From Arcuatula senhousia (Eukaryota; Mollusca; Bivalvia; Mytilida; Mytilidae), in contig CAXARO010001005.1 of assembly GCA_963971305.1 (NCBI GenBank), forward strand, positions 38,232-102,231: a stretch of DNA of 64,000 nt, given 5' to 3'. Within the stretch, counting starts at the first letter, position 1. Every line of letters starts with the position of its first letter. This document shows, piece by piece, positions 1 to 12,205 of the stretch. The position numbers and the translations under genes are program-made. The notes under the pieces are model-generated. The model was not told where the DNA came from. It ran no database searches and worked only from the letters and a program-made list of their open reading frames with translations.

Positions 1-391
1 GAGCTCTTCCAACTCGAACAAACATTTGAAAACAACAGCTTTTTACATGCACTCTTGGACACATATAGGTTTTCTATCTCTCAAATAAATGCAGATAAAT
101 ATTTCTCATAGTTTTTTTTTTGGTTTTGTTCTCCTGTACAGAATTTGACACGCTGAATTGACTGTTAGCGATGGGAGTGCTATAGCAAACAAAAATTGGT
201 TTCTCTTCCAGATCACAGGGGTCAATCTCGTTACGATTTGAATTCGGATTTGAATTCGCGTTGTTTTGATACTAATCAGTTGTGTTTTTTTTTTTTCGTG
301 CTGTTCTTTTCTGTGTTCGCTTGTTTTGTCTGTGCCCCTTTTGGACTTTTGACATTCGAACATCTTTTTCTTTTTCAACTATAAGAGTAGT
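1..391 (+). mobile_element. 3' tail of a reverse-transcriptase retroelement
   Basis: The first 120 bases resemble the end of the coding part of the element seen at 1160-1465 (a stop-interrupted version of 'YGISISQMNTD'). They are followed by the family's 3' tail: a poly-T stretch, '...GACACGCTGAATTGAC', 'GCTATAGCAA' and a terminal block 'TTTTGACATTCGAA'. Non-functional remnant, here called family R. Confidence 0.6.
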
Positions 392-1129
392 GCGCGTTTA
401 ATCATTAAGAAATTAATGCTCAGCTAAACCATGTAGACCTTTCTAAACCATCTCAGAAATTATAGTCATTGGCAGTTATGAACATCAACAAGGCATGTAT
501 TCTATAGTTTTAAAATCTGACATTATCAACAAATTTAATCAGAACCAAGACATGCCGGAAACATAGACAATTACTGTAAGTCATGTCTCACACCAATCTT
601 AGATAACCACGCACCACCAAGTTATGACAAAACAAAACATGATTATGCGAGCAAGTCCACGGCTATGACATATTTCAATAAAAAGGTTGAGATTTTCAGT
701 CAAGAAATTCAGTTTATTTAAGGCCTGAATCTGTGTAGTCTATCAAGACTTGTTGAAACCAAAGTATTTTTACGTGTCTGAATCCAACAGAAAGGTCTTT
801 TGTCTTACCAATGACTGAAAGTCTCAACCAGTCCAGTAAACGTGGGTTTTAAATCGCAGTTTTAGATCATCATAAAATTACTTGTGGTGGATAACCTGAT
901 GAATGTACTCCGTCAATATTTATTAAATTAATGAAGGCAAAGCTGAAAAAAAAACTATGCACCCAGACGAGCAGACTACTTATGCAAAGAAAATTTGAGT
1001 ACTTATCAATAAAATTATGGATATTTGAAATGATCATCAAAATTTTTCAAGTTGACCAACGGTTAACCGAGAAACATAAACTACATTGATTTTAAAAACT
1101 TATCTTGCAGAAATAAATGAAATAAGGAT
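392..1129. other. AT-rich non-coding stretch
   Basis: No exon-like homology, array or inverted repeat recognised. If gene A starts left of the window this is intron. Confidence 0.4.
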
Positions 1130-1735
1130 AAACCTAATTGCAACAATAGTAATACAAAGTTCTATGACAAAGGTGGTGACTTCAACGTTTCAATGGTCAA
1201 CTTTCCCTTTCTGTGTAGCAACATTCTGTCCGCTCCAGCATATAGAGTTTACGTATCACAATTGATTAGTTATTCCAGAGCATGTGTGGAGTATAGCGAC
1301 TTCCTTGATAGAGCTACACGGCTGACAAACAAATTGTTAGCACAGGGGTACGTTGCTTCCAGGTTATTGTCATCACTAAAGAAATTTTACGGAAGACAAC
1401 ATTTGCTCGTAGACAAATACGGGATTTCTATCTCTCAAATGAACACAGATGTTGGTTTGACATAGAGTTTTGTAATGACTTGACCAACACTAAATCGACC
1501 TTTAGCAAAGTGACGGGTGTGCTATAGCAAGCAGGAACTGCTTACTTTTCCGGAGCACCTGAGTTCACTCTCGTTTCGACTTTAGTTCACGTTGCTGAAT
1601 GCGATTTTGTTGTTATGTGTGTTTTTTAATGGTGTGTGCTTTGTTTTGTTGTGATGGTTTGTTGTTTACCGATTTTGTCTGTCTTTTCGTTATAATGATA
1701 TTTGATTACACTTTGGTACACCTTTGCTGCTTCGA
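1130..1735 (+). pseudogene. Family R retroelement remnant with partial reverse-transcriptase-protein C-terminus
   Basis: An open frame from about 1160 to 1465 encodes FYDKGGDFNVSMVNFPFL, then SAPAYRVYVSQLISYSRACV and KKFYGRQHLLVDKYGISIS. I recognise this pattern (IYDKRDDFNF..IVNFPFL..APxYGVYISQLIRYARAC) as the C-terminal part of a widespread animal reverse-transcriptase protein. The catalytic RT core is absent (5' truncation). The family tail follows to about 1735. Exact retroelement class is not assigned. Confidence 0.65.
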
Positions 1736-2977
1736 ACGCCGTTAATATCACACAATTGCTTTTCAAATTATTGAAAAACTCCTTTTGCTCAATCAACCTA
1801 CAAAATTTCAGAACCCTACGCATCTAGGTTACCGAGATATTTGCAATGTCCTGTATTATGACCTTTTTACGGGTTGCCATGGATTGTGTGTTAAACGTGA
1901 TACTCTATCACGCTAATCAATGCATGTTTCACAAGCTCTGGAATAACAGATCGGTTGTGATTTGTAAACTCCATAAGCTTAAACGAACGTAAAGTTGCTA
2001 CCCAAGAAGGAAAAGTTGACGATTAGAAAATAAGAAAGTCATCATGCTTACCATTGATTTCTATTGAATTTCCTTCTTTGGTGGCTGGGTTGAAATCAGA
2101 ATTTTAAGCAGTGTTCTTAGATTACGTTGTGTCTTTTATCTCAAATTTGATGGAAAATAATAGATAAAGAAAGTCCAGAAACCGAGGTTTGTATAAATGT
2201 ACTTATTATTTGTATCCAGTGTAAGGATATTACCAATATAACTGAAGGTTAGGTTAAAAGATAGTACTACAACGTAGACTAAGATCTTTTTGTCTAAAAA
2301 TGACTGTAATATACTTGCTTCATATGAAGAAACAAATCCGCTAGGAAGGGTGCTTAATAAACGCCAATTGGAATGCCGATATGACAAACGTTTGCTGATA
2401 ACACCAAACTGTACAAACGTGTTGTCGTAAGGCGATAATCTTGTCCTCTGTCAATTTGTTCTTTTCTTAGACTCATTGATGCCAAAGTAAGCATTTGTTT
2501 AATTGACCAAAACATAATTATATACCTGTGTTTTCCATTCTTTTTTAAAAGAAAACGTTTTTTTTACCTGTGTTAATCATGACTGAGCTTTTCATGAGAA
2601 ATAGAACTATATAGTGTTGAGAAATATTGAAAATTCTTATACTGTTTCAAAATGAAACCAGTGTTGTGGTATGATAAATTCCCAAATCATTCATAGAATG
2701 ATCGAAAGTTAGAAGATGAATAATCCATAACCACCTATGGGTACAAGCCAGTGAGTATTCAATGTGTTCATCCTCGTTCCGCTTCGCAACAGTCAGAAAA
2801 AATATATAATAATTAAAATGAAAGCAATGACAAAGTCATGTTAAAATGTCTAAAGAATCACGGATGCTCGTGATCTTTTCTTAAATCATATACCTTTCTA
2901 ATTTAAACGAATATTCTCAATCTATAATTACTGAAAGTATACAAGTATATAAAATTTGTCTTTGTTCATTGATATAG
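1736..2977. other. Unassigned AT-rich stretch before gene A
   Basis: I searched for a counterpart of gene B exon 14 (S1 entry) and saw none. No recognisable element. Confidence 0.35.
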
Positions 2978-3121
2978 ATACTTTTCATTGGAGCTTTAGT
3001 GTGCTACAGTGCGTTTTTGATGATAGAACTAGACGATTACAAAAATGTTCAGTCTATAAAAGTTTACGAATGGCTAATTTACATTTGGCTGTTTGGAGAT
3101 ATAATAGAGGAATACAGAGGG
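2978..3121 (+). CDS. Gene A exon: end of S1 and S2 of TRPM channel
   Basis: 48 codons, phase 0 at both ends, acceptor ...gatatag and donor GGG/gtaggt. Encodes the end of S1 (ILFIGALVCYSAFL) and S2 (YEWLIYIWLFGDIIEEYRG). It matches gene B 51633-51776 with mostly conservative substitutions. The last residues carry the Glu of the TRPM S2 calcium site, but Gly stands where TRPM2/4/5/8 have Gln. Confidence 0.9.
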
Positions 3122-3901
3122 GTAGGTACTACTTATATGGTTTGAATGATTTATCTGAACGTCCTAAATGATGTTTGGTTAAACATATAAACAAATCAAT
3201 CATTTGGTATGTTCAATCCTGGATTTTTTTTATAATATGAAATAGGCAGTGCCTAAATGCGAGCACAGCATAATTCTGTTCAATAAAAAAAATTGATTTC
3301 GAATCGATGCAGTCAAATAAGATCTGAAACCAACGTAGTTATTTTTGTTTTGGTTCATTTTCTAGAACATTCAATTTGGGACGAGATCCTAGGGGCGATT
3401 GGACGCTAAATAGAAAAGTAAGAAAAAATCGATTAAAATTTGGTTACTACAAAAAATGTAGCAACTCGTCGTCATCAGAATATTTTAGTCTCTTTTTACA
3501 TTATTAAATAGATATTTTTTGGAATGCGACTAACAAAATGGGTAATTATTTTCAAATTCACTCCGTACCTGTAAAAATTTGAGAGCCTTTCCGGACCATG
3601 AAAAATCAATATCAGCATTAGGAAAATTTTTCGCGGGAACAAATACCGTAGAGCTCTCCGCTCTAGCGGGCACTTCGTGCCCGCTTGCGAGCTGTGCTCG
3701 CTATTAAAGATGTTATTTATTCCCTATTGAAATGATAGATTGTTGTCCACTAAGAAAGTTATAGGTCCGTGTATTTCCGAGATGACATTAACATTTGGCA
3801 GGGAACCAGATTCCCTTAGAGTTAATAATTTTAACACTGCTTCTTTGCCTGAAAATCATGAACTTGTATAAAGATTTTCAAAATAATATTATATAGTTGT
3901 T

Positions 3902-4425
3902 TTTGTCTCGCCTGCGACGAATAGTGGCGGAGGGCGATACATAGTTATTACTTTCCGGCGGCGGCAGCGACGACGGCGGCGTAAACTTTTTGTAAGACTT
4001 TTGTGGACAATGAATTGCTTGAAAAGTATAATAGCTAGCCATCTGATATTTGGTATACAGACAGTTTAGGTTATGGTCTACGCAACTGTAACCATGCCGT
4101 GTGACATTGACCCCATTTTCACACTCAAGTGACTCTGTGAACTTAAATCTTTTTCAGGCTGTAAACTTTTTTGTAAGACTTTTGTGGACGATGAATTGCT
4201 GGAAAAATATAATAGTTAGGCATCTGATATATGGTATACAGACAGTTGAGGTTATGTTCTATGGAACTGTCACCAATTTTACGCTCGAGTGACTCTGTGA
4301 ACTAAGGTCTTTTTTTCAGGCAGAACACTTTTTGTATTACTTGTGTGGACAATAGATTGCTTGAATAGTATAAAAGCTAGGCACCTTGGGTATACAGACA
4401 TATTTTGAGTTTATATCAAGAAATG
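3902..4425 (+). mobile_element. Tandem-repeat Helitron-like element, family L
   Basis: Starts TGTCTCGCC with a hairpin (TCGCC...GGGCGA), then a (GGC/GAC)n run, then about three units of roughly 170 bp marked by TTTTGTAAGACTTTTGTGGAC and a third degenerate copy near 4325. Same layout as the other arrays in the window. The 3' terminal hairpin was not found, so the right end is approximate. Located in gene A's first visible intron. Confidence 0.6.
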
Positions 4426-4737
4426 AAAGCTTAAGTAGTTGATTTTTATGATCGAACCGGCAGACGAGACTTTTACTTTTAGTGGCCACACTTGTTTAAG
4501 GTCTATATAAAACATGTAAAATGGAATATTTAGAATATGTCATCAAAGTAAGAGCCATCGTTAAAAACATCCATTCCCAAAAACAAATGCAGGTTTTAGT
4601 TTATTGATTTAGAAGTGATAACTTAGATATAATTTATATAGAATGCATTGAAAATATGCAGAAAAGGGGAGATAACTCTTGCATATTTGCAAAATTTGGT
4701 GGCTTTGTTCATGAACTTGAAAGCTAAATCACAAGTC

Positions 4738-4882
4738 ATTGTTGATTGATATTCAGTTGTTTTGTGTTTCCATGTTTTACGTGTTGTCTGTTTTTGTCCC
4801 GTTCTTGTTTGTGTTTACTGGTTTAGTCTCTGCCCTTTCGGACTTTTGACATTCGGATACCCCATTGGTACCTCTGCTTCTT
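4738..4882 (+). mobile_element. Family R retroelement 3' tail (solo)
   Basis: Only the tail remains: 'GTTTACTGGTTTAGTCTCTG', 'GGACTTTTGACATTCGGATA' and 'GGTACCTCTGCTTCTTT'. In a gene A intron. A shorter piece lies at 5768-5832. Confidence 0.65.
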
Positions 4883-5257
4883 TCATTCATGTTGCTTTCA
4901 AAGGAATCCTGTTGATTTTTGTTTTACATACGATTCCAACAATACATTGAAACAAAAAATTTGGTGGGATAAAATTCTTCAAGACCGTGTAGGCTTTTGC
5001 CTGATTTATACATGGACAACCTCTTAAATCATAACCAGAATGTACCATCCTATACTACAGACTAAGAACTTCACAAAACTGGTAAATATAGTCACAGAAT
5101 TCACGCAAGTGGACCTGTAACAGGTCAATTTGTATAGAAGTTTGTTTAACTTCCAAACCGGATGATCTGACATACTGAGTTTATATATCATATCTGTTGA
5201 TTACATGAATAAGCCTAACGAAATGAGACTTTGTGTCTTCTTTTTCTTCTCCTGTAG

Positions 5258-5575
5258 ATACTACCATGGAATCATGAGAGCATTAAAAGCAGGTTTTCAG
5301 AGGAAAACAACAATGAAAAGCCTTTGACGAGTCAGTCAACTCTCTACAGACTTAAAAGATATTTTTACGACTTTTGGAATTTTTTGGACTTTTTTTCCTA
5401 TACTATCACCATAGCTGCTATATTAGTAAGGTTTTTATACAAAGACCCATCAGAATACAGTCCCTTGGCTAGAAGATTGTACAGTTTAAGTTTGGCTACC
5501 ATATACATGAGGTTTCTGCATGCTGTCCTAATGTCTAGGAAACTTGGACCTAAAATTATAATGATCAAGGAAATG
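5258..5575 (+). CDS. Gene A exon: S3, S4 and S4-S5 linker
   Basis: 106 codons, phase 0 to 0, acceptor cctgtag, donor ATG/gtaaat. Contains S3 with an Asn-x-x-Asp pair (FWNFLDFF) as in calcium-binding TRPM channels, S4 with a double Arg at its start (ARRLYSL) and the linker SRKLGPKIIMIKEM, which is very close to TRPM8/TRPM2. It is one codon longer than the gene B exon 52111-52425; the extra codon lies in the variable S2-S3 loop. Confidence 0.92.
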
Positions 5576-5767
5576 GTAAATTAAATTTTAAATAAATTTG
5601 CAATAGCTATTGAATTAAAATATCAGCACGAGGTCTAATACAAAAAATACTTTTACATAATAAGGTAAAAAGCCAACATGATTAAAGATGATTTTCTTAA
5701 GTCAAAATGTTACTTAAAAATATATTGCTAAAAACCAGAACAAAATAAAATTTTGAATTCTGACTTT

Positions 5768-5832
5768 ATGTCTCTGCCCTTTCGGACTTTTGACATTCGG
5801 ATACTCATTGGTTCCTCTGCTTCTTTGATTCC
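5768..5832 (+). mobile_element. Family R terminal fragment
   Basis: Last 65 bp of the family R tail (TCTGCCCTTTCGGACTTTTG ...CCTCTGCTTCTTTG). Confidence 0.6.
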
Positions 5833-6438
5833 GAAAATTAACTTGGAAATGAAATTTTGCATCAAAAGGTTGCGGTATACATTTTATTCAAAACGGACTT
5901 GCATGTACATGTATCACTGATTTTCGTCGACAACTAATCTCTTTTTTTAGTCAAAGCTAATAGAATAGACCATCAACGGACCCAAAGAAGCTGGTGGTTG
6001 TGAGTTAGTGTCATGACATTCTGGAGACAAATTAGTTGTCAGCCAATAGATCGATAAATATGTGGACATAAAGTGGCTTAATAGAAGGACACTCGTTCGC
6101 TTGTGTTGTTATGTCAACATACAGAAAGCACGACCGATGATTTATTTCTTAACGTGGTTGGAGATGTTTATTCTTGATGTACATAAAATAACCCTTTTGA
6201 ACCGCTGTAAGAGAACCATAAGGCAAATTATCCGCTTATAATTCCTACAATATTTTCGTATCTATCCTATTATTACCGGTCTTCCTTATTTTGTTATCTT
6301 CTTCTTGTTAATCTCCTTGACAAAGTGTCTTTAGAACCTTTGTTGTTAAGGCATAGACCACTAAAAAATCACCTTTTAGTGTCAACGAACTTTTCCTGAA
6401 TAGGGATTTTATAGACTGTTTATTTACTTAATTTACAG

Positions 6439-6634
6439 CTAAAGGAACTGTTTCGTTTCATTGGTATTTTGTTTGTATTTATGATGGGTGTTGGCGTGTT
6501 GTACCATGCAAACATGTATCCAGCTCACTATGACATGTGGAATACCCATGGCTGGACGTATTGGAGAATCTGGAAAATCATGTACATACCTTACTGGCAG
6601 ATATATGGAGAGACATTCCTTGATTCATTTGAGG
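6439..6634 (+). CDS. Gene A exon: S5 and pore helix/filter
   Basis: 196 nt, phase 0 in and phase 1 out, acceptor tttacag, donor GAGG/gtaaaa. Encodes S5 (LFRFIGILFVFMMGVGVLY), the pore helix (WTYWRIWKIMYIPYW) and the filter QIYGE. The acidic residue after the filter Gly is Glu here and Asp in gene B. In vertebrate TRPM channels a Glu at this position goes with divalent permeation (TRPM3/6/7), while TRPM2/4/5/8 have Gln. Confidence 0.92.
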
Positions 6635-6734
6635 GTAAAATACTAACCTATCAAACGTCTCAATTTATAGAATAAATATTAGTTTTGTGATGCGTATATC
6701 TTCAAAATAAAAATGACAACAAAGTTCCAGACAA

Positions 6735-6990
6735 TAAATTTTGCTACGCCGGACGCGCGTTTCGTCTATTCAAGACTCATCAGAGGCGCTCTACCAAAAA
6801 TTTTGAAAATGCCAAACACTATATGATTATGAAGAGCATAAAACACTAAAACCAAAATTACCAAAATGGGAACCAAATTATTACTAAGATGATCAACCTA
6901 TGTCTGGGGTAGGAAGAACCTTAGGGTTAGACAATTTTGAAATTTAAACGGATAATTTTAAGCTTTGATGTGTTCTCCAACACAAAAGTG
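6735..6990 (+). repeat. Dispersed repeat with GCCGGACGCGCGTTTCGTCT core
   Basis: The block 'TTGCTACGCCGGACGCGCG ... AAGACTCATCAGAGGCGCT' is a motif I associate with mytilid dispersed repeats. One clear copy here, in the gene A intron after the S5/pore exon. Ends are not defined. Confidence 0.4.
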
Positions 6991-7737
6991 TTGGTGCCGG
7001 AGCGGGCTAAATGATTTTTCTCAAAATTTACATTTTATTGTTCAACTTGTGGCGAAATTAACAAACAAATTTGTTTCTGTAGACAAAATTCATTTTTATA
7101 AACAAAACTCATTTTTGTCATGATTTTGTCAAATAGGCATGCAAATATAAACTTATTTGCATACAAAATTGACTTTTGTTACCCAATATGTAAATTAAAT
7201 AATCCATTCGTCGTGGTCATTTAGTTTTACTTCGTCTTTAACATGGAATTACTTGATCTAACATTTGCATAATTCATCGATAGGACTTCTTCTACCATAG
7301 CTGCACAAATAATGATTTTGACTTAAACCTTTAATTGATATGATTGCTGTAGTTACGAGAGTAGTGGATCAAGCCTGAGTTTTGCGCTTATAAATTAAAA
7401 CATGTAAGAGAAACTGATACAGCCCCTTTTGGCATCAAAAGCTCTAGTAAACGTTTTCAATCAAACCAAAGTTGGCGGATTTGTCAGAGGACCCGTTTTA
7501 ATTATTTTGACCTTTTAAAGCAAAATGATAGTTTTTTTAGCTCCGTAGAAATGGTATTAGTTTAATTGTCAGGTAAACAGTTCACGATTATTATTTTGAT
7601 TTTGGATTATTTGCCTTGGTTTAGATATTTATGATAAAACTTAGTAAACGATATCACTAATTTGTGGTGCCTATATTCTTGTTTTTATATTTTTTGTAAT
7701 ACACCGGATTTTATCATTAAAATCAGACACACCACTG

Positions 7738-7893
7738 CAGATCCGGGCATATCTTACCAAGACGGCGAGGAGTGACCTCTGGTAATGTTGAAGACTGCTG
7801 GCTGTTTTCCATTGTGATTTATTAAATTGCCGTTTCTTTAATGTCGGTTGTGTCGCGTACACTTATTCCACATCTCTTTATCGTCTATTTTAG
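7738..7893 (+). repeat. Dispersed repeat family P3, 3' fragment
   Basis: Shares 'GTTGAAGACTGCTGGCTGTT', 'CCATTGTG', 'AAATTGCCGTTT' and 'GTGTCGCGTACACTTATTCC' with copies at 18060-18534, 21255-21452, 25776-26095 and, inverted, 47462-47600 and 58484-58975. Truncated at its left end. Confidence 0.6.
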
Positions 7894-7924
7894 TTTTTTT
7901 AACCAAACGTTTATTTTTTTTAAG

Positions 7925-8084
7925 ACAACAGCACTACACCATGTACGACCAACCAAACTGATTGGGAGTGCAGCCCAGATATTGAACGTTGTAATCGCTA
8001 CGATTGGGTTCTTGTAGTCATTGCAGCAATTTACATGTTACTTTCCAACCTGTTACTGGTGAATCTTGTGATTGCTTTGTTTAC
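7925..8084 (+). CDS. Gene A exon: outer pore loop and S6
   Basis: 160 nt, phase 1 in and phase 2 out, acceptor tttttaag, donor TTTAC/gtaagt. The outer loop carries an NST glycosylation sequon and three Cys (in PCTT, WECS and IERC). S6 reads LSNLLLVNLVIALF, the TRPM gate. Gene B has only two of the three loop Cys. Confidence 0.92.
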
Positions 8085-8203
8085 GTAAGTTGACTTACAT
8101 GCGTCATGAATTCTGGGAAAATTAACATCCATAAATGTGTTTACTTTATTTTCTTTCTTCTATAAACTATCTGGACAATATTTACTTTCTTCGAAATTAT
8201 ATA

Positions 8204-8211
8204 ATACACAG
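8204..8211. repeat. Left target-site duplication ATACACAG of the hAT-like element
   Basis: Identical 8-mer at 10784-10791 directly flanks the other end. Confidence 0.75.
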
Positions 8212-8892
8212 TAGGCATGGGGTAATGCTAATGTGTAATGGTAATGCATTGCAATGCATTACATTTTTTCAAGTAATTCAATGTAAGGCGTAATGCACCT
8301 TTTTGGCATTACATGTAATGGTAATTCAATGGATTTCTTTCTCAAAAATGCATGTAATTCATGAATTACACTTGAAAGACATTGCATTAATATTAAATAA
8401 TGTGAAATGAAGGGTCAGTAAAAGTTTCAATTTTCAACTCAAAAATCATAAAAACATATTGAACCAAAAAAGGACCATGGCCATTTTCCCTGTAATTCTG
8501 ACCATAGACGGGCCAATTTCAAAAGTTTCACAAAATACTCTCCATGTTATAAAAATGTGTATAGTGGGGCCATTGCGATAAAGAAAATAAAAATCAACAA
8601 TATTCAAAACCTTCAAACCGGTGATATTTTGTCCTGAAAATCTAAGAAAATGCATTTTTGCACAAATATGCTTAAAATTCGCCTCTTTAATATGGGAATC
8701 CCCCATGGAGGACACGGACAACCAACATAACTTTTGGGTTTTTGAGTAGAATGGTTAAATTAGAATAATAGGCATATTAAAAGATTTTGGTTGTCGATGT
8801 CCTTCTAACGAAAAATTAACTTTTTAACAAAAAAATCACAAATTAAAAGAATTCAAATCTTTAAATGTTTATTTTTTTCACTGCTACAGTAT

Positions 8893-9003
8893 GTCGCCGA
8901 TAGCTCAGTGAGTTAGGTCGTTGGTATTTAAATCTTATACTATTACTAAAAGTGTATGCAATATTATGTATTGACAGTGTAAGTTCAAATCTTGAACGGA
9001 GTG
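8893..9003 (+). other. tRNA-like stretch inside the hAT-like element
   Basis: GCCGATAGCTCAGTGAGTTA resembles a tRNA A box and AAGTTCAAATC resembles a B box about 80 nt later. No matching acceptor stem was found, so a functional tRNA is unlikely; a tRNA-derived fragment is possible. Confidence 0.25.
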
Positions 9004-10242
9004 TTCGATTTTGTCCTTCTGCATCTCAATTACAGAGATAAACCTATTTTTAATGCTAAAAAGCAATTAAAAGTCAATTACTTTTTTCTATAATTTGCCG
9101 TTTTATTTCACTCCCCCCCCCAGACAAATCGAATATGACACCCGGGTATGACACTTAGTACATTTTAGCTTTTGGTTGGTAATGTTTAATAGTAACATTG
9201 TGTTATACGGTAAATTATGTTTTTACTTTTATTCTTTCTTTTTATACTTTCTTCTAATTTATGGAAGAAAGAGGTTTAACAATATCTACATTTTCAATGA
9301 AATTAAAAGTGTCTTCGATTGGGACTTACCTTGTGATTTAAAATAGGATTTATGAATGACGACTTTAAATATCTATAAATAGCTTTTTAAATGTTTAACG
9401 CCCCATCAAATGCTATGAACTAAATACAGGGGATAATGGCCACGGTCCTTTGAAGTGAAACCATACAAACCCATAATAATTAAACTTTTCTTTTTACACT
9501 GTTGTGAAAACAACTTGATCAACTGAGTGCAAAACAACTCACTCTTGTGTTAAAATTAAGAAGATATGCACCTGAACATAAAAGTAAATTAAAAATGTTT
9601 CTAAAAATGGTCTCTCTTGTTAGAAGAACATAGATAAAGTTAAAGTAAAAAAAAATCATATGTACACAGTTAGTTTTAAAGATATAAGGGTTTGAATAAT
9701 TGGCGGGAAATCAGATTCCTCTAGATTTTTATAGGAATAACATTGAAATAGTTTTTGACCTATTAAGCATGGAAATAATAATTAAATCTTGCTGAAATTT
9801 GTTATATGTAAGTACTTTGACATGACAATCGAAATAATGAAAAGAAAATAGGGCGTCATTGGGTCAGTCAATTCCCATGTCTTTTAAAGGCAGAGAATAA
9901 CAAATAGTATTCTAAATATTATAAACCACAGGATTGTATCTCATAAATGGCTTCAAGTTAAAATTACAAATTAATTATTTTATTCTTATTTGTCTTGTTT
10001 AAAGCAAATAGAATATATTTATCAGAAGCAAGCTGAACAAGAACCAAGAGAGTTGAATTAGCAAATAAATTTCAAATTACCCATCAGAATATGCAAAATG
10101 ACATATTTTCTTATTCTTAATTCTCATTCAATAAAATACTGTTGTTACTTCCTTAAATAATTTTTAAAATGCTTTAAATTTAACTTTACAACATCTTATA
10201 TTTTTAACAATTCACAAGCTTGCTTTTTAACAAACTATGCCT

Positions 10243-10377
10243 ATGAATAATCTTCGTCAATATATGGGTTATAAACATATAATTTTTATGAATAATATTC
10301 TTTAATATATGGGTTATGAACATATATTTTTTATGAATAATATTCTTTAATATAGAAGTTATTATTATAGCTTTTTA
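10243..10377 (+). repeat. 45-bp tandem repeat, 3 copies
   Basis: ATGAATAAT...TATATGGGTTAT recurs at 10243, 10288 and 10333 with a 45-bp spacing. Confidence 0.8.
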
Positions 10378-10989
10378 TATATATATGAGTTCATGAACAT
10401 ATATTTCTTTAAACTCCTATTTTGTACACGTTTTTGTGCATGGCATTGTGTATAAAACATCTGCATTGAAACAAATGTTTTAGTACTTTGAAACAAACAA
10501 ATTATTACTTAGCACATACTTGTTTTAACTTTTCTGCTTTGTTTTTTTGTTTGTGCCAAGACATACAATGTGCATGTATCAGCGTACAAGTTTCGACTAC
10601 AGTCTTTAATACAAATCGTTTTTAACAGTTAACCTAGGTATGATGGATGTTGCAAACAAAGTAATGGTAATTTAATGCATTTCTTTTCAAAATCTTTGTA
10701 ATGGTAATAGTAATTCAATGCAAATTTTCAAAAAGAAATGGTAATTCAATGCATTTCATTGCAATATAATCCCCCCATGCCTGATACACAGTCCAGTCCT
10801 GTAAAAAAGACTTTTTTTATTATTGATAAAAAATATTACGCTGTTCTTCTTTGTGCCATATCAGAATGTTGGATATAGGTAGTACAAACACAAGTTTCGA
10901 AATTAGCATCCATAGGCAAGTTCCCTTATTAAACGACCGCAAAACAGCGACTGTCATTATTGGTGTCATCGTTGGAGTCTGTTCACTTA

Positions 10990-12175
10990 AATGTTCTAAC
11001 AACAAATTAAGTTAAGTGATCTGATTGCTATGGAAATTTGACTATGATGTCCTTGGCATAAAAAGAATGATGGGAAATAATTTGAGGATCCCTCTTTTAA
11101 GTTTAGAAATAAGGGGCTCATAAGTGGCCATAAACAACACTTCTCTGTTTGTTCCTACAATAACATGTGTTTTGGTTGATCAAATGTTGTACACTTTAAC
11201 AATAATATTCCATACCATAAAAAGATTGGATTGATTTTTGGAGTCCCCCCCTTTATTTGTGTTTAGTAATAAGGGGTTCATAAGGGGCAGAGAAATTCAT
11301 ATATTTCAAAACTTTCGGTCTTTGTTGGCTTATAGCTATGACATTTGACAATAATGTTTTTCGCATTAAACCGTGGATGAGTCGATTTTGAGGGTTCTCG
11401 TTTTTCATTTAGAAATAAAATGACACTTTTTTATTTTGCTTAATTTTGGAAAAAAAATGCAAATCTAATCCTGTCTGGTAATGGATACACTACATTATAA
11501 TTTTTATTACATCTCTTTTCTGTTAAGAAATAATGGATCAAAAGAGTAAAAATTGATTTTCTTTAACCTAGTGTCTGATTTTAATTTCATTGGATTTGAC
11601 CAACACTAAATCGATCTTTGTCAACATGGCGGTGTGCTTACTCTTTCGGAGGACATGAGTCCATTCTTACACGTTGTTAAATGCGGTTTAGTTATGTTTT
11701 TTGTTGTTGTGTGGTTGGTTGCGTTGTGATTATCTGGTCTACCGATTTTGTCTTTGTCTTTTCATTATAATAATATTTGATAAATTCTTTGGTAAATTAA
11801 GTCTTGCCAAGTATTGATTTACTAAAGTTAAAATTATTTTGATGACACCCCCTGTTTCCGTTTTGAAAGTATGGGCCCAAACGGGCAAAAAAGAAACAAA
11901 GCATCAAATCTTAATTATGGACCAAAATGGGTATAATTTTGTAACTGTAATCTTGTAATTTTGTGGTCTGCTTTTGTAATAATTAGTGGATGTCTTGTGA
12001 GAATGTAGGTTAAAGTCCACGACAGAATGCGTGGGTCAAAAAACTTGGTCACTCCACCATGGGCTGCATTTGGTCAGAGCAATCGACTATCCATCTTTAG
12101 CCTTTAACGTCAGGGGTTCAACATGTTGTGGTCTTATCATCTGCGCTTGGCGAGGCTGTTTTTTTTTAATCTTGT
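10990..12175 (+). mobile_element. Tandem-repeat Helitron-like element, family J (degenerate copy)
   Basis: Units with 'GGGGTCCC...GTTTAGAAATAAGGGGCTCA' and 'GGATTGATTTTTGGAG' recall the array at 23.9-24.6 kb. The last 150 bp ('CACCATGGGCTGCATTTGGT ... GTTCAACATGTTG ... TGCGCTTGGCGAGGCT') match the 3' end of that element at 24731-24849. A family R tail (about 11590-11800) is nested inside. Left end approximate. Confidence 0.5.
11590..11800 (+). mobile_element. Family R retroelement tail (nested)
   Basis: 'TTTGACCAACACTAAATCGA', 'GGCGGTGTGCTTACTCTTTC' and 'CACGTTGTTAAATGCGG' parallel the tail at 1480-1620. Confidence 0.55.
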
Positions 12176-12205
12176 TCATAAGAATAATTGTTTATTTCTT
12201 TCTAG

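Larger units (their letters stand above)
8212..10783. mobile_element. hAT-like DNA transposon, non-autonomous or decayed (2,572 bp)
   Basis: Ends are TAGGCATGGGG (left) and CCCCATGCCTG (right), an inverted pair, flanked by the perfect 8-bp duplication ATACACAG. An 8-bp duplication and YAGG...-type ends are the hAT signature. Both ends carry subterminal repeats of the type GGTAATTCAATGCATT. I see no transposase frame: the interior is AT-rich and broken, with a three-copy 45-bp repeat at 10243-10377 and a tRNA-like stretch at 8893. Located in the gene A intron between S6 and the TRP helix. Confidence 0.72.

Noticed and set aside
8446..8721. 91-codon minus-strand frame inside the hAT-like element, considered as transposase remnant
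   Set aside because: No resemblance to a hAT catalytic or zinc-finger region that I can see; codon composition looks random.
8893..9003. Functional tRNA gene
   Set aside because: A- and B-box-like words exist but no acceptor stem pairing and no proper anticodon arm were found.
12030..12150. tRNA-derived SINE reading of the block with GGTCAGAGCAATCGACT and GGGGTTCAACATG
   Set aside because: The same block ends the family J array element at 24731-24849, so it is better explained as the 3' part of that element.
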